Part shown: positions 32,653-41,272 of the stretch, one piece after another
Layout of the letters: the number at the start of each line of letters is the position of its first letter
How positions within the stretch are numbered: the first letter of the stretch is position 1
Assembly (NCBI GenBank): GCA_910588745.1
Contig: CAJURK010000019.1
Span: 1-54,195 of the forward strand
Source: an uncultured Dorea sp.
GTDB lineage: Bacteria > Bacillota > Clostridia > Lachnospirales > Lachnospiraceae
DNA length: 54,195 nt
Direction: 5' to 3'
Program-made: the position numbers and the translations under genes
The notes under the pieces: generated by a model
The model's input: only the letters and a program-made list of their open reading frames with translations
What the model was told of the DNA's origin: nothing
Database searches by the model: none

Positions 32653-33915
32653 ATGAAGAAAAAAGTTGTTAATTTTCCTGTTAATCTGTTTTGCAGCTTG
32701 ATGCTGTTGAGCTTTATTCCATTCTTATATATGCTTGTAAGAACATACTTGATCTCGAATAGTTCTGTACCTGACGGACTGGGGATAGTAGGACACATTG
32801 AGTGGTTTGATCTAATCAATGAAACGATACAAGCCTTTTTGATTGTGCCGCTGTATGCATTGCTTAATCAATGTATACAGGATACAAAGAAATGGAAAGA
32901 GAGAATTTTTCAGTTGTTTCTGATAGTGAGTGCTGTTTACATATTTTTCTCGATTTTGGTTTATATTTACTGCACTGATCTTGTATCCGTGATGGCGGGA
33001 AGCCGATTGGATGAGGTAATAAACTATCTTAAACTGGAAACAATTGGATTTGTCATTGCAAATATTGTCTGCTTTGTAAATGTGTTGTTTGTTGTCCTGG
33101 AAAAACCGATTTACATATACGCAATGATTGTTTTGAAAACAATTGTTACTGTGATCGGCGATTTGCTTTTGATTCCCAAATTTGGAGTGAATGGCGCTGC
33201 ATATTCTAATATTGCGGTAAATTCGGTATGTGTTCTCGTATGTCTGATAGCCGTATTCAGGGAAAAACTAGTTGTGGTTTCTTTTAAGCCGGATAAATCG
33301 TTTATACAGGAGTATTTGGTCATGGGAGTATTTGGGGGTTCGCAAGTATTGTTAGATAATATCATCTATGCTGCCGTTGTGTGTAAAATGGTGAATGCAG
33401 CGGCGGAACAGGGAAATTATTGGACGGCAAATAATATCATTTGGGGACTGCTTTTAATCCCAATAACTGCATTGGCAGAAATTATTAAAAAGGATTGCAA
33501 AGACGCGCTGACTCCAACGAAAATGAAGTATTACCATGCGGTTATAATCGTAACATTCTTTCTATGGTTGTGTTTTATCCCTCTGTTAAACCCATTTTTA
33601 AAATGTGTTATGGGAATTGAGAATTTTAAAGCAATTAAGCATATAATAGTAATTTTACTACCGTTTTATCTTGTATACAGTTATTCGAGTTTGTTCGACA
33701 ATATATTAATCGGTTATGGGAAAACACAGTATTGCTTTGCGATATCGTTAGTTGTGAACCTGGTTTATTATCCGATTATGTATGGACTCATGCGAAAAGG
33801 ACTATTTACGCCGGATATAACTTTTATCTGTATGATGTTTGGTTTTGGCATGGTGACGCATCTGGTCTGCAGTATGCTGAGCTTTTTTGTATGGCGGCGT
33901 CAGAAGTGCCGGTAA
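32653..33915 (+). CDS. MATE-like multi-helix membrane exporter
   Basis: 420 residues from ATG 32653 (MKKKVVNFPVNLF), which follows a G-rich site (GTGGGGGAC); an in-frame ATG at 32602 lacks a ribosome site. It has about 12 helices. The layout and the segment LLIPKFGVNGAAYSNIAVNSVCVLVC resemble MATE and polysaccharide-flippase proteins (MOP superfamily), with GVFGGSQVLLDNIIYAAVV opening the second half. The gene is visibly AT-richer than its neighbours, its codon use is different, and it follows a decayed gene, all of which suggest acquisition by transfer. Its 3' end overlaps the response regulator gene by 16 bp tail to tail. Substrate unknown. Confidence 0.78.
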   Translation: MKKKVVNFPVNLFCSLMLLSFIPFLYMLVRTYLISNSSVPDGLGIVGHIEWFDLINETIQAFLIVPLYALLNQCIQDTKKWKERIFQLFLIVSAVYIFFSILVYIYCTDLVSVMAGSRLDEVINYLKLETIGFVIANIVCFVNVLFVVLEKPIYIYAMIVLKTIVTVIGDLLLIPKFGVNGAAYSNIAVNSVCVLVCLIAVFREKLVVVSFKPDKSFIQEYLVMGVFGGSQVLLDNIIYAAVVCKMVNAAAEQGNYWTANNIIWGLLLIPITALAEIIKKDCKDALTPTKMKYYHAVIIVTFFLWLCFIPLLNPFLKCVMGIENFKAIKHIIVILLPFYLVYSYSSLFDNILIGYGKTQYCFAISLVVNLVYYPIMYGLMRKGLFTPDITFICMMFGFGMVTHLVCSMLSFFVWRRQKCR

Positions 33916-34523
33916 TAGAAGATCGCAAGCTGCGTGCGGTTCCTTAAGTTTAATTTATCCAAAATACCGCTTAAGTAGTTGCGGACGGTTCCCTCGCTTA
34001 AATGAAGCTCCCCGGCAATTTCCCGGTTGCTCAGACCTTCGGCGACTAAGGTAATAATGTTATATTCCCGTTCTCCAATTTCAAAGTCTTTGTAGAGGAA
34101 GGCGTCTTTGTGTTCTAAAAGGTCTGGAATCCGAGATATGATCTCATTTCCAAAGACGGTCTGTCCGGTATATACGGCCTTGATGGCGGGGATAATGCTT
34201 CCGTAATCCTGTTTGAGGAGGTATCCCTTTACGCCGAATTTTAAGGCTTTGACAATGTATTCGTCATCGGAAAAGGTAGTGAGCAGGAGTATTTTTGCGT
34301 CGGGGTATACGGCCAGGAGCTGTTCGGAGGCATCCAGCCCGTTCATGTCCTTCATGCGGATGTCCATAAGAAGTACGTCCGGGTGAAACTTTTGATATAT
34401 GCGGACTGCCTCCCTGCCGTCAGAGCCGGTTCCGGATACGGTAATGGTTTCGTCGGCTTCTAGAATTGTTTTTAAAGCGGCTGCTACGAGTATGTCGTCA
34501 TCGACGATTGCAACGTTGATCAT
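33900..34523 (-). CDS. response regulator, NarL/LuxR type
   Basis: 207 residues. Receiver domain (about 1-120) with the acidic pocket VDDD (residues 8-10) and phospho-acceptor D54 (VLLMDIRMKDMNG), then T and K in LLTTFSDDEY and KGYLLKQ. The C-terminal LuxR helix-turn-helix (about 148-205) reads GEREYNIITLVAEGLSNREIAGELHLSEGTV (shortened), ending in RNYLSGILDKLNLRNRTQ. It is paired with the histidine kinase whose gene it overlaps by 26 bp. A divergent ABC-2 exporter lies upstream of the kinase and is the probable target. Confidence 0.94.
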   Translation of the reverse strand: MINVAIVDDDILVAAALKTILEADETITVSGTGSDGREAVRIYQKFHPDVLLMDIRMKDMNGLDASEQLLAVYPDAKILLLTTFSDDEYIVKALKFGVKGYLLKQDYGSIIPAIKAVYTGQTVFGNEIISRIPDLLEHKDAFLYKDFEIGEREYNIITLVAEGLSNREIAGELHLSEGTVRNYLSGILDKLNLRNRTQLAIFYYRHF

Positions 34524-35595
34524 ATGAAAAATCCTCCCTTTTTGGAATGGTTATAAAAATGCGGAAGCCCTTTTTGGCATCGATTTGTATTACGCCCTTT
34601 AGGGCTGCTACTCGGTCTCTCATATTTTGTAAGCCTAATCCATGCTCCGTTCCGGCAGTTTTTTTTGTGCCGTTGTCTTCTATCATAAGCTGATAGAGAG
34701 CGGGGTGTTCCCGGAGAGTGATACGTACCTCGTTCGCATTGCTGTGGCGCATGACATTGTTTAGGGCTTCTTTTGCGACGGCAATCAAACAGTATTTTAC
34801 AGCTTTCGGAACTTCATAGCCCATGTCGTATTCAAGAAAAACAGGGCAGAAGCTGAAAGAGTCGGCCAGGCTTTCTAACGCTTCTCTCAAACCGACGGAT
34901 TCGTCATGCAGGTCGTGGACACTGTTTCGGATATTTGTCATGGCAGTATTCAGCGTAGTTTCTAACTGCTCCAGGGAAGGAGCTAAGGCGGCGTCTTGGC
35001 TGAGGGTTTTGACGGCGCCGGTCAGCAGAATGGAGCGGGTGAGCATATGGCCCACATTGTCATGGATTTCTCTGGCAATCCGGTTGCGTTCTTTTAACGT
35101 GGCGGTGTAAATCTCATAGTCTTGTTTCTCCAGCAGCGCCTGGTTTTTTTCTTTAAGCAAAAGATTACGTTCCACACTGTCGTCTCTGGTCTGCTTGAAT
35201 TTCTGTTCCAGCGTCTTGTAGGAACGGGTGCGGCTGCTCAACAGGAGGGAGAGTATCGCTCCCGTTATGATAAAACAGATCGTTTCTAAAGGGGCGCCCC
35301 AGAACCGAAACAGGCATAGGACTCCTGAGAACGCCCAAATTTCTTTATAGCCGTCTTCTAAGAACCCATACAGGACGGCCGGAACAAACAGCGCGGCTTC
35401 CGGTATCAGAAGGGACAGCGTTAGGTACAGCAGAGATAGAACGCGGCGATATTCCCTTCGGTTCATGTAATAATGAAGGAAGGAATAAATGGACGCGGAA
35501 AGAAAGGAGATCAAAAAGCCAGTAGTTATCTCAGTAAAAAACACGCTGCCAAAGCAATAAAACAGCAGGACGCACCTGTCAAGAATCAATTTCAT
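34498..35595 (-). CDS. sensor histidine kinase, HisKA_3 (NarX/DesK) type
   Basis: 365 residues. About five N-terminal helices (1-122) with hardly any external loop, typical of intramembrane-sensing kinases; a coiled coil (about 125-165); HisKA_3 with H178 (RNRIAREIHDNVGHML); and an HATPase domain with AVAKEALNNVMRHSNANE and GLGLQNMRDRVAALKG. Such kinases often sense membrane or wall stress, including antimicrobial peptides. ATG 35595 follows AAGGAG on the minus strand. It is upstream of and overlaps the response regulator gene, and is divergent from the ABC exporter. Confidence 0.93.
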   Translation of the reverse strand: MKLILDRCVLLFYCFGSVFFTEITTGFLISFLSASIYSFLHYYMNRREYRRVLSLLYLTLSLLIPEAALFVPAVLYGFLEDGYKEIWAFSGVLCLFRFWGAPLETICFIITGAILSLLLSSRTRSYKTLEQKFKQTRDDSVERNLLLKEKNQALLEKQDYEIYTATLKERNRIAREIHDNVGHMLTRSILLTGAVKTLSQDAALAPSLEQLETTLNTAMTNIRNSVHDLHDESVGLREALESLADSFSFCPVFLEYDMGYEVPKAVKYCLIAVAKEALNNVMRHSNANEVRITLREHPALYQLMIEDNGTKKTAGTEHGLGLQNMRDRVAALKGVIQIDAKKGFRIFITIPKREDFSYDQRCNRR

Positions 35596-35896
35596 AGAGC
35601 AGCTCCTTATTTTCGGCCAGTTTCGTCAAATCTGCATATCTTAATTCCAGGTAATCCGGCCATCGTAGATAATTCCATCATAGCAAATTTTTCCCTTAAA
35701 TTCCACATCCTAACGGAAATAATCCGCGTCCGCAAACAAACGGGCTAACGGGAACGGTATGACATTTGTAATATAAGTTTCTGACATCCTGCACTGTTAT
35801 TTAAGCAGCCCTGTTGCTATACTATAACAAAAATAATAGCAGAGGAGGCGGATTACAGACTGGGGTTCAAACGCCCGGAGCCTGTGACGAAACGAT
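35596..35896. promoter_or_regulatory. divergent promoter region, kinase operon and ABC exporter operon
   Basis: This 301-bp gap holds no gene. Leftward, an extended -10 (TGC-TATGAT on the minus strand, 35677-35685) could drive the kinase operon. Rightward, TATACT (35818-35823) lies within a near-palindrome TTGCTATACTATAACAA (35814-35830, three mismatches including the centre), with only a weak -35. The palindrome is a possible response-regulator site. An AGGAGG near 35842 is followed by no start codon. Confidence 0.5.
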
Positions 35897-36826
35897 ATGG
35901 TTACAATAACAAATCTTGTGAAACGCTATGGCAGCCTTGTTGCGCTGGACCACTTGAATCTGGAAATAGAGGAAGGCGAGATATACGGACTTTTGGGGCC
36001 GAACGGCTCAGGAAAAACAACGGCAATCAACTGTATGCTGGCGATCTTAAAGTATGATAAGGGAAGCATCCGGGTGATGGGACAGGAAATGCGGCCGGAC
36101 TGCTATGAGGTGAAGAAGAATATTGGGGTAGTGATGCAGAATGTTGCGGTGTTTGAACAATTATCCGTTTGGGAAAATGTGGATTATTTCTGCGGCCTGT
36201 ATGTGAGAGACAAGAATCGAAGGCGGGAACTTGTAGAGGAGGCTATTCAGTTTGTAGGCCTGGAAGATTACCGGAAGATGCGTCCGAAAAAGCTTTCGGG
36301 AGGACTTCTTCGGAGGTTAAATATAGCCTGCGGTATTGCACATAAGCCGAAGCTGATTATTATGGATGAACCTACGGTGGCAGTGGATCCCCAGAGCAGG
36401 AATAAAATCCTGGAGGGGATTCTGGAGCTGAACAGACAGGGAACTACCATTATTTATACGTCCCACTATATGGAAGAGGTGGAACAAATCTGTACCAAGA
36501 TAGCAATTATGGATCATGGACAGGTGCTTGCCATAGGAACAAAAGAAGAATTGAAAAGCATGATAAAAACAGGGGAGACCGTTACGATTGAGGCTGTGGC
36601 GCTGAATGAGGAACAGCTAATCAGACTGAGGGAACTTCCCCACGTATTTCAGCTTATTTATGAAGAACAGGTGCTAAAGCTGCGATTAAGCGGGGCGAAC
36701 CATAACCTGGTACGCGTCCTTCATTACCTGGAGGAACAAGATATTACCTTTGGCAGAGTATTTTCGGAACTCCCCACGCTCAACGACGTTTTTCTGGAAA
36801 TTACCGGAAAAGAGCTGAGGGATTAG
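35897..36826 (+). CDS. ABC transporter ATP-binding protein (ABC-2 exporter)
   Basis: 309 residues. Walker A GPNGSGKTT (about residues 34-42), signature LSGGLLRRLN, Walker B LIIMDEPTVAVD and the switch-histidine region YTSHYMEE. The C-terminal extension (about 215-309) ends in FSELPTLNDVFLEITGKELRD, the standard tail of the NatA/DrrA group. It drives the two permeases that follow. The ATG has only a weak ribosome site (GGAG 13 bp upstream). Confidence 0.93.
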   Translation: MVTITNLVKRYGSLVALDHLNLEIEEGEIYGLLGPNGSGKTTAINCMLAILKYDKGSIRVMGQEMRPDCYEVKKNIGVVMQNVAVFEQLSVWENVDYFCGLYVRDKNRRRELVEEAIQFVGLEDYRKMRPKKLSGGLLRRLNIACGIAHKPKLIIMDEPTVAVDPQSRNKILEGILELNRQGTTIIYTSHYMEEVEQICTKIAIMDHGQVLAIGTKEELKSMIKTGETVTIEAVALNEEQLIRLRELPHVFQLIYEEQVLKLRLSGANHNLVRVLHYLEEQDITFGRVFSELPTLNDVFLEITGKELRD

Positions 36827-36841
36827 AAGGGAGAAAACAGT

Positions 36842-37969
36842 ATGCTGCATTTAGTAAAATATCAGTTTCTGCACGTGGTCAGAGAATGGGCCGTCATGTT
36901 CTGGGCGTTGGCATTTCCGATTATATTAGGAAGTTTATTTTATATATCCTTCGGAAGCGGGGATATGGGCGAAGATTTGGAGCCGATTCGGATAGCGATT
37001 GTGGAAGAACCAAAAGAGTCGGCCGGAAAAGAGAGCTTTCTTTCTTTTCTGGAAGAATTGGACGGAAATATTCTAAGGACGGAGCGTCAGGGAGAAAAGG
37101 AAGCGCTTGCGAAGCTGCGGGAGGATGAGGTTGAAGGCATTTTTTATGCAGGGGAGACCCCTGGGCTTACCGTGGCTAAGTCGGAGATAGAGCAGAGTAT
37201 TTTAAAGGCGCTTTTGGATACGTATCAGAAGAATGCGGAATTAATGAAGACGGTAGGAGAAACACGTCCCGAGGCGATAGGAGAGGCGGTAAATGCGCTG
37301 AAGGAATGGAAGGGGACGACCGAAGAGATCAGCGTTGGAGGACGTACGCTGAATTCCAATGTTTCCTATTTCTTTGCGCTGATCGCTTACGCCGCGTTGT
37401 CGGGGATTTATCTTGGAATTAAGGCGTGCTGCGACAGTCAGGCTAATCTGTCGGCGTTAGGCGCAAGAAGATGCATTACCCCTACCCACAAGCTAAAGCT
37501 GATACTCTGCAGCTTTCTTGTATTATTTTTCATTCAGTTTTTTAATGTGATGGTACTGACAGGAGTGGTGCAATACATATTTCATATTGATCTGGGAGGC
37601 AATGCAGGCGGGATTGTTCTGATTAATCTCCTTGGAAGCATGATAGGAGTATCTATTGGAATCCTGATTGGAAGCGTCAGCCAGATTTCATTTGGTCTGA
37701 AGATGGGATTCGGCGTACTTTTTACGCTGTTTCCGGGTTTCTTAGCGGGGCTGATGTTTGGAAATATGAAGAATCTGATTGAGCAGCGCTGCCCGATTGT
37801 GAACCGGATAAATCCGGCCGCGGTGCTTAGCGACAGTTATTACTGCATGGCAGTTTACAATGATACGGGCAGGATGGCCAGAAATCTGCTGATTTTGGCT
37901 GTTATGTGCGGCGTGTGTGTAGCGGTATCGTTTGTCATGGTAAGGAGGGAGAGGTATGACAGTATTTAA
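36842..37969 (+). CDS. ABC-2 type transporter permease
   Basis: 375 residues with the YhgE/DrrB-like layout: N-terminal helix (about 15-35), a large external domain (about 45-165), then five helices to the C-terminus. The segment LIAYAALSGIYLGIKACCDSQANLSALGARRCITPTHKLKLILCSFL (shortened here to its landmarks AALSGIYLG and GARRCITPTHK) is the ABC-2 family motif between helices 2 and 3. It lies 15 bp after the ATPase gene and overlaps the next permease by 14 bp, so all three are one unit. Substrate unknown. Confidence 0.88.
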   Translation: MLHLVKYQFLHVVREWAVMFWALAFPIILGSLFYISFGSGDMGEDLEPIRIAIVEEPKESAGKESFLSFLEELDGNILRTERQGEKEALAKLREDEVEGIFYAGETPGLTVAKSEIEQSILKALLDTYQKNAELMKTVGETRPEAIGEAVNALKEWKGTTEEISVGGRTLNSNVSYFFALIAYAALSGIYLGIKACCDSQANLSALGARRCITPTHKLKLILCSFLVLFFIQFFNVMVLTGVVQYIFHIDLGGNAGGIVLINLLGSMIGVSIGILIGSVSQISFGLKMGFGVLFTLFPGFLAGLMFGNMKNLIEQRCPIVNRINPAAVLSDSYYCMAVYNDTGRMARNLLILAVMCGVCVAVSFVMVRRERYDSI

Positions 37970-39110
37970 AGGATTTTTGCTCCTGGTAAAACGGAATCTG
38001 GGCATATTTTTTCTTTATTTTGGTATCTTTATGAGCATCTGCATTCTGATTCAGGCGACGACGGGAGAGGAAGGAACGAACCAGTTCAAGGAAGAAAGCC
38101 TGCAGATTGCGGTGATAGACCGAGACGGCGGCAAACTGGCGGAAAGCCTTCGGGAGTATCTGGGAGAAAAGCATCAGCTTGTAGAGCTTGAAGACGATAA
38201 GAGGATGATTCAGGAGAACCTCTTCTATCGGAACGTATACTATGTGGTAACGATTCCGGAGGGATTTGAACAGAAATATCTTGAGAATGGAGAGAAACTT
38301 AAAACGACGAAGGTTCCGGGGACGGTCAGCGCTTACTTTATCGATCAGCAGATTGACGCTTTCTTGAATGATGTGAGGATACTGGCGCGGGCAGGTTTTT
38401 CTGTAGAAGAAGCGTCGGCTGAAGCGCTGCGTATCGGGAAACTGGATACGGAGGTAGACATCGTGGATAAGAACGGTCATGGAGGGCGGATGGCGCCCCA
38501 TGCGTACATGTTTCAGTTCCTGCCGTATCTGTTTTTGGGAGTGCTGTGTTATATTATCGGTTATGTAATGATCACCTTCCGAAAAAAAGATGTGAAACGG
38601 CGGCTCCTTTGCTCCTGCGTATCGCTGCGGATGCAGAACGCGGGGCTTATGGCCGGATTTTTGGTAGTGGGAGTGGGCTTCTGGCTCTGCTGTATGGCGA
38701 TGTCGGCGGTGATGTACGGGAAAGAGTTCTGTCAGGACGATAACCTGATCTGTTATCTGCTGAATTCCTTTGCTATGGTGCTGGTGGCTCTGGCTATTTC
38801 GTTTGTTGTGGGGGTATTGGTGGAAAATGAGAATGTAATCAGCGGCGCGGCAAATGTTATTTCTCTCGGCATGTGTTTTACCTGCGGCGTCTTTGTATCC
38901 ATAAGCGTATTGTCAGAGGGAGTACGGAAAGCGGCGCATTTCCTTCCGGTGTACTGGTATGAGACCGTCAATGAGATAATCGGAAATAATACGCAGTTCA
39001 CGGCGGCACAGAGCGCGGCGGTGTGGAAGGGTATCGGCATCCAGCTTTTGTTTGCGGCTTTGTTTTTAAGCATAGGACTGGCGGCAAGTAAGTATAAGCG
39101 GCAGGAGTAG
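37956..39110 (+). CDS. ABC-2 type transporter permease, second subunit
   Basis: 384 residues with the same architecture as the preceding permease: N-terminal helix (about 15-33), external domain (about 40-175) and five C-terminal helices. AVSMGMCFTCGVFVSISVLSEGVRKAAHFLPVYWYETVNE (shortened: CFTCGVFVS and HFLPVYWY) is the conserved final region of the ABC2_membrane_3 family. A pair of different permeases plus one ATPase, divergent from a NarL-type two-component system, is a recurrent Firmicutes arrangement linked to antimicrobial peptide or lipid export. The stop is followed by 167 bp up to the opp operon. Confidence 0.88.
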   Translation: MTVFKGFLLLVKRNLGIFFLYFGIFMSICILIQATTGEEGTNQFKEESLQIAVIDRDGGKLAESLREYLGEKHQLVELEDDKRMIQENLFYRNVYYVVTIPEGFEQKYLENGEKLKTTKVPGTVSAYFIDQQIDAFLNDVRILARAGFSVEEASAEALRIGKLDTEVDIVDKNGHGGRMAPHAYMFQFLPYLFLGVLCYIIGYVMITFRKKDVKRRLLCSCVSLRMQNAGLMAGFLVVGVGFWLCCMAMSAVMYGKEFCQDDNLICYLLNSFAMVLVALAISFVVGVLVENENVISGAANVISLGMCFTCGVFVSISVLSEGVRKAAHFLPVYWYETVNEIIGNNTQFTAAQSAAVWKGIGIQLLFAALFLSIGLAASKYKRQE

Positions 39111-39167
39111 GATTGCGGGAAACCCCTTTAAATGCTTGGAGGTTGTGGGTAAAAAATGAAAAGCTAA

Positions 39168-39196
39168 TTGATTTATTTCATGTAATGTGCTAAAAT
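39168..39196 (+). promoter_or_regulatory. sigma-A promoter of the opp operon
   Basis: TTGATT (39168-39173) and TAAAAT (39191-39196), 17-bp spacer. Transcription would begin near 39203, about 75 bp before oppB. Confidence 0.75.
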
Positions 39197-39216
39197 AGCG
39201 CCATGGCATTATGTGC

Positions 39217-39225
39217 GGGGGGGGG
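39217..39225 (+). repeat. nine-G homopolymer in the opp leader
   Basis: Nine consecutive G lie between the opp promoter and oppB. A short ATG frame (39211-39228: ATG TGC, three GGG codons, TAA) spans the tract, so its frame depends on tract length. Such runs are prone to slippage in replication and also to sequencing error. Confidence 0.6.
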
Positions 39226-39277
39226 TAAACGTACATGATACACAGAGGAAAGAGAATACAGAGAGGATGGTTCGGAA

Positions 39278-40195
39278 TTGAAGAAGTACATCATTAAACG
39301 TCTGGCGCTTGGCGTTGCAAGTATATTTATTGTTGCAACATTGACATTTTTTCTTATGAATCTGGTGCCGGGCGGACCGTTTGTTGCAGAGAAGTCTATT
39401 AGCAAAGCGGCGCAGGAGGCGCTGGAGGCAAAGTATGGATTGGACAAGCCGTTAGTAGAACGGTATACGACGTATATGACGGATTTTGTCAAAGGGGATA
39501 TGGGGTACAGTCTCAGGCAGAGAGGGCGCACCGTGTCTGACATTATATTTTCCAAGTTTCCCATCTCTGCAAAGCTTGCAGGTATAGCCGTCGTGCTGGC
39601 GCTGGCGCTGGGGATACCGCTTGGATGTATTTCGGCATACAACAGGGGAAAGTTCTACGATAATTTTATTATTGTCCTGGCAACCTGCGGAATTGCCATA
39701 CCAAGTTTTATAAGCAGCGTATTACTCTTGTATACTTTTGGAAGCAAATTAAATATTCTGCCGACAGTCGGACTTAACACACTGTCATCTTATATTATGC
39801 CGGTAACGGCTTTGGCTATTTATCCGACCGCGTATATTACGCGTCTGATGCGTTCCAGCCTTCTGGATGTTATGGGTCAGGACTATGTGCGTACTTCGAG
39901 GGCAAAGGGCGTTTCGAGCTTTAAGACATTATTCAAGCATGCACTTCGCAACGCGATTCTTCCGGTTATTACTTATGTAGGACCAATGCTGGCAGGACTT
40001 ATGACGGGCTCTTTTGTCGTGGAAAAGATTTTCACGATTCCGGGGCTTGGGCGGGAATTTGTGTCGTCCATAACGAATCGTGATTACACGATGATTATGG
40101 GGACGACGATTGTTCTGGCAACCCTGATTATTACGGCGAATGTGATTGTAGATATTCTCTACAAGATCATAGATCCGCGGATTAAATTAAAATAG
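39278..40195 (+). CDS. oppB: peptide/oligopeptide ABC transporter permease OppB
   Basis: 305 residues with six helices and the classical BPD_transp_1 N-terminal signature KKYIIKRLALGVASIFIVATLTFFLMNLVPGGPF. The EAA motif EAR-like region is RTSRAKGVSSFKTLFKHALRNAILP (shortened), which contacts the ATPases. The start is TTG 39278, 10 bp after AGAGGA. OppB forms the channel with OppC; the complex imports peptides or related nitrogen compounds with an ATPase pair and a lipoprotein. First gene of oppBCDFA, 20 bp before oppC. Confidence 0.93.
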   Translation: MKKYIIKRLALGVASIFIVATLTFFLMNLVPGGPFVAEKSISKAAQEALEAKYGLDKPLVERYTTYMTDFVKGDMGYSLRQRGRTVSDIIFSKFPISAKLAGIAVVLALALGIPLGCISAYNRGKFYDNFIIVLATCGIAIPSFISSVLLLYTFGSKLNILPTVGLNTLSSYIMPVTALAIYPTAYITRLMRSSLLDVMGQDYVRTSRAKGVSSFKTLFKHALRNAILPVITYVGPMLAGLMTGSFVVEKIFTIPGLGREFVSSITNRDYTMIMGTTIVLATLIITANVIVDILYKIIDPRIKLK

Positions 40196-40215
40196 AGAGC
40201 AGGTGCAAAAGTACG

Positions 40216-41256
40216 ATGAGTAATAAATTTCCCAGCCTTCAGTTGAAAGCAGAGGATTTCCTTCCCGCTTCAGCCGAGGAGAAACAAAGTCTTGTTATTA
40301 TGCGTAAAAGCGTTAATTTCTGGGCGGACGGTATGCGTCGCCTGCGTAAAAACAAAATTGCGATGGTCAGTTTGGTTTTTATTATATTAATTATGATATT
40401 TGCATACGTTCTGCCTTTTTTCTGGCCGTACAGCTATGAACAGCAGATCAAATACAGCGAGAATTTAGCTCCGTTTGAATACGGTAAGAACGAGCAGGCG
40501 CTTATCGACGAGGGCGAGAGCGTGTTTCCCCATATCTGCGGCACGGATAAATTAGGGCGCGACTTTGCGATCCGTCTTATGATGGGGACGCGTATCAGTT
40601 TGAGCGTAGGTCTTGTATGCGCGGCGCTGGTACTTATTGTGGGAGCCACATATGGAGCGATAGCAGGATTTGCCGGCGGATGGGCGGACAATATCATGAT
40701 GCGTATTACGGATATTTTGTATACGATACCGGATATTCTTTTGATTATTATACTTTCTATGGCTATAAAGCCTGCGCTTCAGGATCTGGCGACCCGTCCC
40801 GGATTTGGATGGATGCAGAAAATGGGTCCGAACCTGATTGCGATTTTCCTTGTGTTCGTTCTGCTTTACTGGGTCGGTATGGCAAGGATTACCCGTTCCC
40901 AGGTTTTGATTTTAAAAGAATCGGAGTATGTAACGGCGGCTCGCGCTCTTGGCGCTAGCGGAGGCAGGATTGTGAAAAAACACCTGCTTACGAACTGTAT
41001 CGGTACGCTGATTGTTACGACGACGCTGCAGATTCCTTCTGCGATTTTTACAGAGAGTTATTTGAGTTTCCTTGGACTTGGCGTTGCGGCGCCTATGCCG
41101 TCCCTGGGGTCTCTTGCAACGGATGCGGTAAAGGGTATGAATACGTATCCGCATCTTTTGATTCTTCCGGCGGTGATGATCAGTGTTATCATTCTTGTGT
41201 TTAATCTGTTCGGAGACGGCTTAAGGGACGCGTTCGACCCGAAGCTGAAGAACTAA
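40216..41256 (+). CDS. oppC: peptide/oligopeptide ABC transporter permease OppC
   Basis: 346 residues. The long soluble N-terminus (about 1-50) with DGMRRLRKNKIAMVSLVFI, the typical OppC entry into helix 1, is followed by an external loop (about 80-130) containing GTDKLGRDFAIRLMMGTRISL. The EAA region is YVTAARALGASGGRIVKKHLLTNCIG (shortened). The last helix ends GDGLRDAFDPKLKN, the standard OppC C-terminus. The ribosome site is AGAGCAGGTG. Partner of OppB in the membrane. Confidence 0.94.
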   Translation: MSNKFPSLQLKAEDFLPASAEEKQSLVIMRKSVNFWADGMRRLRKNKIAMVSLVFIILIMIFAYVLPFFWPYSYEQQIKYSENLAPFEYGKNEQALIDEGESVFPHICGTDKLGRDFAIRLMMGTRISLSVGLVCAALVLIVGATYGAIAGFAGGWADNIMMRITDILYTIPDILLIIILSMAIKPALQDLATRPGFGWMQKMGPNLIAIFLVFVLLYWVGMARITRSQVLILKESEYVTAARALGASGGRIVKKHLLTNCIGTLIVTTTLQIPSAIFTESYLSFLGLGVAAPMPSLGSLATDAVKGMNTYPHLLILPAVMISVIILVFNLFGDGLRDAFDPKLKN

Positions 41257-41272
41257 AGGAGGTATAAGTGTT

